The notes under the pieces: generated by a model | What the model saw: only the letters and a program-made list of their open reading frames with translations | The model's database searches: none | Told to the model about the DNA's origin: nothing | NCBI GenBank assembly: GCA_019420345.1 | Contig: JAHZHI010000001.1 | Coordinates: 1-64,000, forward strand | DNA length: 64,000 nucleotides | Direction of reading: 5' to 3' | Source of the DNA: Peptococcaceae bacterium | Lineage (GTDB): Bacteria > Bacillota > Peptococcia > Peptococcales > Peptococcaceae | Made by a program: the position numbers and the translations under genes | Shown here: one piece after another, positions 58,505 to 64,000 of the stretch | How positions within the stretch are numbered: the stretch's first letter is position 1 | How the letters are laid out: each line of letters starts with the position of its first letter

Positions 58505-59803
58505 CTAAGATTCATCTTTTAACGGTAGAATAAAACTCAGTGAAAAACTTCCTTCCTGCCATTCTATCGCTGGCACGCTGCCATATTTTGCCAGAGACTC
58601 TGTAAGATTGACAATGCCAAAACCATGATTGACTTTATCTTTTTTCGAGGTTGTCAAGTTGTTCCTTGGTTGTTGTAGAGCGGTATTAATGATCTTACAC
58701 AGAAGCACGGCATCAATCTGCACAAGAGAAAGAGCGATGCTTTTCTGCTGTTCATCATCCAGAAGCAGACAGGCTTCAATGGCATTATCCAATGCGTTGC
58801 CAAAAATCGTACAGATGTCCTCCGGCGCAATTGGTAAATTTTCCTCTACATTCAGCCTGGCGCTAAAATAGATGCCCTGACTTTCTGCCAGCGTTTTCTT
58901 CGCACTCAGTGTCGCATCCAATGCCACGTTGCCTGTATTAAAAGCTGGCGTGATCACCTCCAAGTGATCTGTCAATCCTTCAAGATGATGCAGTCCACCA
59001 ACGATATCCCCCACTTGCAAATAGCCACGCAAACCTTCCAACTGATTGACGATGTCGTGCTTGAATTTTCGCAATTCGTTTTGTTTTGCCAGCAGGTCAT
59101 CCAAATGTTTAAGCTGAAGTTTCAAATGCTGTTCATATTGTTCTTTTTCATGAATTGCTTTACTCTGCATTATCTGACGTTCGTAAAGAAACAGGCTAAA
59201 TGTAATCCCTAAAAAGAGAAAAAAAGAACATGTAACGACTTGCTCATTATATGTTGTAGCATTCAATGCATAAGATAAATCAAACATAATATAAGTAATT
59301 GCAATGTAGCAAAAAAACAGCAATAGGAAAATCAACCAGTAGTCTAAGTTAAACTCTGTCCGCTTTCTTCGAACACGAATCACATTACATATAACCAACT
59401 CTAACAATTTTGAAGAAAAAACACCAAACAAACGATAATCTAAAATTTGAACGATTGTCTCACTTGTTTCGTTCAAGATATACGTCATCATAAAAAGGAT
59501 AATCACTTCTGTTGAAAATCCTATTAATACACTAAGTGCAACAGCAAGCAATCTATTTCGTATCTTTCCATTATATAGCAATGAAACAAATACCGCTAAA
59601 AATGGCATGCCTAGCACATTAAAAAAACTAAAAATCAAAAAATGATTACATAGAAGAATTAAGACGGTAAGCGTGCAAATTCCTAAAAAATAGAAACTCG
59701 GTCGAAAATTTAGCCTGCGTTGTAAAAAAGCTTCAAACATTATAAAATATGCTAACGCATCTGCAAACGCCGACAATACATTGGACAGTTCATACACGCT
59801 CAT
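58505..59803 (-). CDS. AgrC-like sensor histidine kinase (GHKL)
   Basis: A 432-residue membrane sensor: six or so N-terminal membrane helices (about 1-205), a coiled-coil stretch with a conserved phospho-acceptor histidine in FKHDIVNQLEGLRGYL (near residue 247), and a GHKL ATP-binding domain (IFGNALDNAIEACLLL for the N box, HGFGIVNLTESLAKYG for the G box). It resembles quorum-type AgrC kinases, but no AgrB/AgrD peptide-maturation genes are present here, so the signal may be an outside peptide or another cue. It overlaps the response regulator by four bases (ATGA). Confidence 0.92.
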   Translation of the reverse strand: MSVYELSNVLSAFADALAYFIMFEAFLQRRLNFRPSFYFLGICTLTVLILLCNHFLIFSFFNVLGMPFLAVFVSLLYNGKIRNRLLAVALSVLIGFSTEVIILFMMTYILNETSETIVQILDYRLFGVFSSKLLELVICNVIRVRRKRTEFNLDYWLIFLLLFFCYIAITYIMFDLSYALNATTYNEQVVTCSFFLFLGITFSLFLYERQIMQSKAIHEKEQYEQHLKLQLKHLDDLLAKQNELRKFKHDIVNQLEGLRGYLQVGDIVGGLHHLEGLTDHLEVITPAFNTGNVALDATLSAKKTLAESQGIYFSARLNVEENLPIAPEDICTIFGNALDNAIEACLLLDDEQQKSIALSLVQIDAVLLCKIINTALQQPRNNLTTSKKDKVNHGFGIVNLTESLAKYGSVPAIEWQEGSFSLSFILPLKDES

Positions 59804-60516
59804 AGACCAACCTTCCTTTCAAGGTAACTCTGCCAGGATTGGCGAAACGCCTTCTTATATTTTTCGCCCAATGGTATGTGCGGCATGTTTTGGGCGCGAA
59901 GAGCGATATTCGCAGCGTTTACCGCGCGAACATGTTCAAGATTGACGAGATAGCTTTTGTGTGCACGGGCAAAGATGCCCGGTGAAAGCATAGATTCAAA
60001 CTGAGACAGCGAACAACGGGTGCGATAAACACTTTCCCTAGTATGAAATACCAGATAATGGCTATTGCTCTCAACATAAAAAATCTCGTCGTAGTAGAGA
60101 TGAACCGTCTTTTTATTGTCGTCAATGCTGAGGCTGAGCCGTCGACGCGCCAGCTCGCGGGCAACGGTGTCAATGGCGTGCGGCAAATCAGTGTCAAGAT
60201 TGGCTTTTTCTACAAAATCCAACACATTGTGGCCAAAGGCTTTTTTCATGTAACGTGTATGACTGGTCACATAAATGATAATCACCTTATCGTCCAGCGC
60301 GCGAATGGCATTGGCGGTATCAATGCCATTCATTGCGCCCATTTCCATATCGATGAAAAGAGCGTCGTAACGCACACCATTATTCTGATAATCAGCTACC
60401 AATGCTTCACCACTATAATAGGGTTCACTTTCTATGAAAAGCTCCGGCCGTTTGTCAAAATACGCCTGCAATAGTTTAATGTGTTCCGGCTCGTCGTCAC
60501 AAATTGCAAAACGCAT
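59800..60516 (-). CDS. LytTR-family response regulator
   Basis: A 238-residue AgrA-like regulator. The receiver domain (1-120) shows the acidic pair in FAICDDEPEH, the phospho-acceptor Asp in ALFIDMEMGAMNGID, Thr/Lys-type positions in YVTSHTRYMKKAFG; the LytTR DNA-binding domain follows (IFYVESNSHYLVFHTRESVY, FARAHKSYLVNLEHV). It is paired with the kinase and likely controls nearby surface genes; the repeats at 58350-58431 are the best candidate sites here. Confidence 0.93.
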   Translation of the reverse strand: MRFAICDDEPEHIKLLQAYFDKRPELFIESEPYYSGEALVADYQNNGVRYDALFIDMEMGAMNGIDTANAIRALDDKVIIIYVTSHTRYMKKAFGHNVLDFVEKANLDTDLPHAIDTVARELARRRLSLSIDDNKKTVHLYYDEIFYVESNSHYLVFHTRESVYRTRCSLSQFESMLSPGIFARAHKSYLVNLEHVRAVNAANIALRAQNMPHIPLGEKYKKAFRQSWQSYLERKVGL

Positions 60517-60552
60517 GGAATCTCTCCCTCCTCTGTTTATGATGCTATCCTA

Positions 60553-60581
60553 TTTTTACTGAGTTTTCGCCGTCTTGTCAA
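60553..60581 (-). promoter_or_regulatory. Promoter of the two-component operon
   Basis: -35 TTGACA (60576-60581), 17-base spacer, -10 TAAAAA (60553-60558), minus strand. Confidence 0.65.
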
Positions 60582-60610
60582 TATCCCTGCCAGGCAGGCA
60601 TTTTCCGGCC

Positions 60611-60636
60611 ATAAAAAAGGACCGCACGCGGCGGTC
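60611..60636 (-). terminator. Terminator of the AEC transporter gene
   Basis: GACCGC (60620-60625) pairs with GCGGTC (60631-60636); minus-strand RNA continues CTTTTTTAT. Confidence 0.8.
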
Positions 60637-60643
60637 TCAATGT

Positions 60644-61567
60644 TTAAAAAATGATATAAGCAACGATGCTCAAGGTCACCAAACTTGCAACAGTGGTGGC
60701 GAGGACAGTGCCAAGGGCATAATCGCCTTCTTTGCGTGTTGACTGCGCAAACATCGCTACTGCAACCATGGTTGGCAAACCAGCAACAATGGAGAGCGTA
60801 TGTGTCATATCGGTGTTGCTTACAAGGTGTGAAACAACCATGAAATATACGATTGGGAAAATGAGCATTTTCACAGCAATCCCAATGTAGAGTTCTTTCT
60901 GACGCAAAACTGGTGTCCAATTGCTGAAACATAACAGCCCGCCCATATAGATTAAGGACATCGGCGTTGCTGCGCTGCCAATTTTAAGCAAACCGTTTTC
61001 AAGAATTTCTGGCAACTGCACATCGAGCAGCAATAGAACGATCGCAAGAACAATGCCGCATACAGCAGGATTGATAAAATTTTTCCAATCAAAATGTGCG
61101 CTTTTCCCTGTTGGTGTGGTCAAATACAGGCCATAGGTCCAGAATAAGCTTTGGTCAACGATACTTACCAATGCACTGTAGATACCCCCATGTGCCGGAC
61201 TGACACTGAGCATGAGCGGCAAACCGATAAAACCAACGTTACCAAAAACAAAGACTGCCTGAAAAATTTGCGCACGGTCTTTTGGCAGCCGCAAAATTTT
61301 AGCAATGACAGCAAAGACAACGATTAACGAACCATAAATGCCAATAGCCATAAAGAACGCCGGCAGATCTGCAGCCAATTGTGAACGGCTTGTTCCATTC
61401 ATCATATTGGAAAAAATCATTATCGGCAAGAGCAATTTCATAATCAATGAAGCCAAGCGATCCAAAAATTCTCTCGTCGTAATGCGTTTTCGGGCTGCAA
61501 TGTAGCCGATCAGCATCATTAAGAAAAAAGACACCAGCTGCTCCAAAATGACCATAAATGAATCCAT
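60644..61567 (-). CDS. AEC-family permease
   Basis: A 307-residue integral membrane protein of the auxin-efflux-carrier (AEC) family, with about ten helices. Parts: EQLVSFFLMMLIGYIAARK, VFGNVGFIGLPLMLSV (the conserved N-x-G-x-x-G-x-P-L motif) and AGLPTMVAVAMFAQSTRKEG (the C-terminal A-x-P region). In bacteria such proteins often move malate or other organic acids; the substrate here is unknown. GGTGG lies 7 bases before the start; an upstream ATG lacks a ribosome site. It stands alone between promoter and terminator. Confidence 0.9.
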   Translation of the reverse strand: MDSFMVILEQLVSFFLMMLIGYIAARKRITTREFLDRLASLIMKLLLPIMIFSNMMNGTSRSQLAADLPAFFMAIGIYGSLIVVFAVIAKILRLPKDRAQIFQAVFVFGNVGFIGLPLMLSVSPAHGGIYSALVSIVDQSLFWTYGLYLTTPTGKSAHFDWKNFINPAVCGIVLAIVLLLLDVQLPEILENGLLKIGSAATPMSLIYMGGLLCFSNWTPVLRQKELYIGIAVKMLIFPIVYFMVVSHLVSNTDMTHTLSIVAGLPTMVAVAMFAQSTRKEGDYALGTVLATTVASLVTLSIVAYIIF

Positions 61568-61606
61568 AGACTTTCCACCCATCTTAAAAATTGTTTAACA
61601 TTTTAT

Positions 61607-61634
61607 ATTATAGCATATCATTGCAAAAGCACAA
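61607..61634 (-). promoter_or_regulatory. Promoter of the AEC permease gene
   Basis: -35 TTGTGC (61629-61634), 16-base spacer, extended -10 TGCTATAAT (TATAAT at 61607-61612). Confidence 0.7.
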
Positions 61635-61643
61635 ACGTATCTT

Positions 61644-61692
61644 AAAAAAACACAACACCCTGCCCATCTCTCCACAGAGAAATAGGCAGGGT
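61644..61692 (-). terminator. Terminator of the nrdD/phosphatase operon
   Basis: ACCCTGCC (61657-61664) pairs with 61685-61692, with a second TCTCT/AGAGA stem inside; seven T follow on the minus strand after a short GC gap. Confidence 0.8.
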
Positions 61693-61708
61693 ATGCTGCA
61701 TGTAAACC

Positions 61709-62527
61709 TTAAAGGGAATATTCTTTATGTAATAATGTCTCCAGCTCACACTCGCCACGCAAAAAAGGTGCGAGCTGTTTTTCTAATATTTCATCACCAC
61801 AGCACAAAACAGCGGCTTTTTGGGTTGTAAAGAGCGGCTCATCATAAAGAGCGCCAAAAACACCGCCGCAAGCCAGCAAAACCACGCCGCTTGCGGCATA
61901 GTCCCAAGGATACAGTCTGGATGAGATATATACATCCAGAGTACCTTCTGCAATATGGCACATCGCCAAACTTGCAGACCCCAGTGCCCTGTGGCCGCGT
62001 GCAGCACAACTGATGCGATAGAGCGATTTACCAGCACGATGAGACAAACTGTTCATCGTTGTAAGGCTTGCATCAAAAAGCGCATCTTCCAGCGCAATCG
62101 GCTGACGCCGCGCCAATCTTTTCTCATTGGCATAGGCAGCTTCACCGTGTATGGCATGATAGCAAATATCTGATACAACATCATAAACAATGCCAAAGAT
62201 TGGCGTATGTCCGTCATATAAGGCGACACATATCGCAAAGTTTCGATGGGTGGAAATAAAATTCGTTGTTCCATCAATAGGATCCACGAACCATGTTAAT
62301 CCACTCACTTCCTGATTGACCTTTTCTTCAGCGAAAAAACTGGCAGCAGGTTCTATGTCAGATAATCCTGTCTTCAATTGTTCCTGAACCCAAACATCCA
62401 GGTCCGTGACAAGATTTTGATGATTGTTTTCTTTGCGCCGCACGTTCAATGGCACAGAAGAAAGGCGCTCTAACAGCGCCTTTCCTGTAGAACGAACCAA
62501 CGCAACAGCTGCTTGACACTGGTCCAT
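61709..62527 (-). CDS. Inositol-monophosphatase-family phosphatase
   Basis: A 272-residue Mg-dependent phosphatase of the IMPase/FBPase fold. All metal motifs are present: FFAEEK (near residue 65), FVDPIDGTTNFIS (near 81) and YPWDYAASGVVLLACGG (near 208). The family covers inositol monophosphatases, 3'-phosphoadenosine phosphatases (CysQ) and fructose-1,6-bisphosphatases; sequence alone does not decide. It follows nrdD by 12 bases with AAAGGAG upstream, so it shares its transcript. Confidence 0.9.
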   Translation of the reverse strand: MDQCQAAVALVRSTGKALLERLSSVPLNVRRKENNHQNLVTDLDVWVQEQLKTGLSDIEPAASFFAEEKVNQEVSGLTWFVDPIDGTTNFISTHRNFAICVALYDGHTPIFGIVYDVVSDICYHAIHGEAAYANEKRLARRQPIALEDALFDASLTTMNSLSHRAGKSLYRISCAARGHRALGSASLAMCHIAEGTLDVYISSRLYPWDYAASGVVLLACGGVFGALYDEPLFTTQKAAVLCCGDEILEKQLAPFLRGECELETLLHKEYSL

Positions 62528-62539
62528 GATATTCTCCTT

Positions 62540-64000
62540 TTATGCGTTTACTGCTGTACGCGTATATTTCACAATATTGGATGCACCAGCCAATTGGGTT
62601 CCATCTGGCAATACAAGCGTTGGTGCAGCAACAATGCCATATTGTTTTGCCAGCTCTGGCTCATCCTCAGCATAAATGCGATGATAACTCATTCCAGCTT
62701 GATCTAAAGCACGAACGGCAATTTGACAATTTGGGCAGGTATGGGTGGTGAAAAGCAAAGCTTGTTCAACGGCCTGTTCGGCTTTTGAAGCATCCTGACC
62801 ATCCGTAATGCCAAGATCGCTGCCCTTTACTTTCATAACAAAATGACTCTTGCTGATGTCATAAAGCTTGCGGTCTTTATATTCCTGCGTTTTCCCATCG
62901 TTCCAATTCTGTACTGGACGATAGTAGCCAGTAATACGGCTGTAAACTTCTGTCTTATTGCCGCAATGTGGGCAGGTAAATTGTTCACCTGCAAGATAGC
63001 CATGATCTTTGCAAACAGAATACGTTGGTGACAAGGTGTAATATGGCAGTTCGTAGTTTTCTGCGATCTTACGCACCAAGTTGGCTGCGGCTTTCCAATC
63101 CGGCAGTTTTTCGCCTAAGAAAGCGTGGAATACGGTACCGGAAGTATACAGCGTCTGAAGTTCATCCTGAATATCCAGGGCTGAGAAAATATCTTCAGTA
63201 TAGCCGACTGGCAAGTGAGAACTGTTGGTGTAATAAGGGGTGTCCCCTTCTTTTGCTGCGGTAATAATGTCTGGATAACGCTTGCGGTCATGTTTTGCGA
63301 AGCGATAGGTGGTCGATTCAGCAGGGGTGGCTTCCAGATTGTACAAGTCGCCGTACATTTCCTGATAATCCGACAAACGTTCTCTCATATGGGTGAGCAC
63401 TTCTTTGGCAAATTTCTGCGTTTCAGGATGGGTCAAATCTTTGCGCAGCCAATTTGCATTGAGCCCAACTTCGTTCATGCCAATTAAGCCAATCGTGGAG
63501 AAGTGGTTGTCAAAACTGCCAAGATAACGCTTCGTATATGGATAGAGGCCTGCTTCCAAAAGATTGGTAATAACGGTACGTTTGATTTTCAAGGAACGTG
63601 CAGCGATGTCCATCATATGATCCAGACGTGCATAGAAATCTGCTTCGTCCTTTGCCAGATAGGCGATGCGTGGCAGGTTGATTGTCACAACGCCAACAGA
63701 ACCGGTGCTTTCCCCGCTGCCGAAGAAGCCGCCGCTCTTTTTGCGCAGTTCGCGCAAATCAAGGCGCAAACGGCAGCACATGCTGCGCACATCACTTGGT
63801 TCCATATCACTGTTAATATAATTTGAAAAATATGGGGTACCATATTTTGCAGTCATTTCAAACAACAAGCTGTTGTTTTCTGTTTCAGACCAGTCAAAAT
63901 CTTTGGTAATAGAATACGTTGGAATTGGATATTGGAAGCCACGGCCCTGTGCATCCCCATCGATCATCACTTCGATGAAAGCTTTATTGACCATGTCCAT
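62540..64000 (-). CDS. nrdD: Anaerobic ribonucleoside-triphosphate reductase, C-terminal part, with fused redoxin domain
   Basis: The 486 C-terminal residues of a class III reductase; the N-terminus, including any ATP cone, lies beyond the window. Visible: RSMCCRLRLDLREL (a Cys-Cys pair in the region of the thiyl-radical cysteine), SFDNHFSTIGLIGMNE, PYYTNSSHLPVG, a zinc site (VCKDHGYLAGEQFTCPHCG) and the glycyl-radical motif SRITGYYRP. Unusually, about 80 further residues form a glutaredoxin/thioredoxin-like domain with a CPNC active site (LLFTTHTCPNCQIAV) and the cis-Pro segment VAAPTLVLPDG. The domain would supply electrons in place of formate. It precedes the phosphatase by 12 bases. Confidence 0.93.
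   Translation of the reverse strand: MDMVNKAFIEVMIDGDAQGRGFQYPIPTYSITKDFDWSETENNSLLFEMTAKYGTPYFSNYINSDMEPSDVRSMCCRLRLDLRELRKKSGGFFGSGESTGSVGVVTINLPRIAYLAKDEADFYARLDHMMDIAARSLKIKRTVITNLLEAGLYPYTKRYLGSFDNHFSTIGLIGMNEVGLNANWLRKDLTHPETQKFAKEVLTHMRERLSDYQEMYGDLYNLEATPAESTTYRFAKHDRKRYPDIITAAKEGDTPYYTNSSHLPVGYTEDIFSALDIQDELQTLYTSGTVFHAFLGEKLPDWKAAANLVRKIAENYELPYYTLSPTYSVCKDHGYLAGEQFTCPHCGNKTEVYSRITGYYRPVQNWNDGKTQEYKDRKLYDISKSHFVMKVKGSDLGITDGQDASKAEQAVEQALLFTTHTCPNCQIAVRALDQAGMSYHRIYAEDEPELAKQYGIVAAPTLVLPDGTQLAGASNIVKYTRTAVNA

Overview
The window reads as chromosomal DNA of an anaerobic member of the Bacillota, most likely a Clostridia-type organism. Evidence for this: strong AGGAGG ribosome binding sites, frequent TTG/GTG starts, a CIRCE-controlled hrcA-grpE-dnaK-dnaJ cluster, a one-chain PurL of 1244 residues, a type III glutamine synthetase, S-layer-homology (SLH) surface proteins, and a class III (oxygen-sensitive) ribonucleotide reductase. 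I cannot name the genus. Almost every gene lies on the minus strand; only rpmB, mutY, an LCP protein and one candidate small RNA lie on the plus strand. No rRNA, tRNA or CRISPR array was seen. Base composition is patchy: the first 2.6 kb and the toxin-antitoxin pair are visibly AT-rich, while the methyltransferase (2.7-3.5 kb) and the LuxR-type regulator (13.5-14.6 kb) are visibly GC-rich.

Layout. 0-2.6 kb: two secreted proteins with copper-amine-oxidase-N-like (stalk) domains. 2.7-3.5 kb: a zinc-ribbon protein coupled to a methyltransferase. 3.8-12.9 kb: three large paralogous cell-wall proteins built from GLUG repeats, InlB-type repeats and three SLH domains; the middle one is a mosaic of its neighbours. 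13.2-13.5 kb: a possible plus-strand small RNA with C-rich loops. 13.5-14.6 kb: a LuxR-type regulator. 14.8-27.3 kb: a complete nine-gene purine operon, purE-B-C-F-M-N-H-D-L, behind a ykkC-family (PRPP type) riboswitch and terminator. 27.4-29.1 kb: yraN, yqeY and two membrane-anchored zinc-finger proteins. 29.3 kb: rpmB. 29.8-30.4 kb: a HigBA/RelE-type toxin-antitoxin pair with a palindromic operator on its promoter. 30.5-31.6 kb: a CPBP membrane protein and a separate small transcription unit with a 25-codon ORF. 31.8-34.2 kb: mutY and an LCP protein. 34.2-38.7 kb: a UvrA-like ABC ATPase, then a probable operon of a DUF554 protein, a lipoprotein barnase, barstar and a rhodanese lipoprotein. 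38.8-48.3 kb: dnaJ, dnaK, grpE, hrcA (CIRCE), hemW, lepA, murJ. 48.4-55.6 kb: glutamine synthetase III, lactate permease, a phosphoesterase, a glycosyltransferase and a TraX-like protein. 55.7-57.2 kb: an IS1182-family element inserted exactly into a transcription terminator, duplicating its hairpin. 57.3-60.5 kb: another stalk-domain protein beside an AgrC/AgrA-like two-component pair. 60.6-64 kb: an AEC transporter, an inositol-monophosphatase-type enzyme and the C-terminal part of NrdD with a fused redoxin domain.

How the parts fit together: the purine operon converts PRPP to IMP and appears to be switched by its own substrate. The chaperone operon is under HrcA control. Surface functions (SLH proteins, stalk-domain proteins, LCP, MurJ, glycosyltransferase) are spread through the window and probably answer to the LuxR- and LytTR-type regulators. 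The least explained pieces are the two small transcription units (13.2-13.5 kb and 31.3-31.6 kb), the lipoprotein barnase/barstar operon and the candidate LytTR-type repeats at 58.4 kb.
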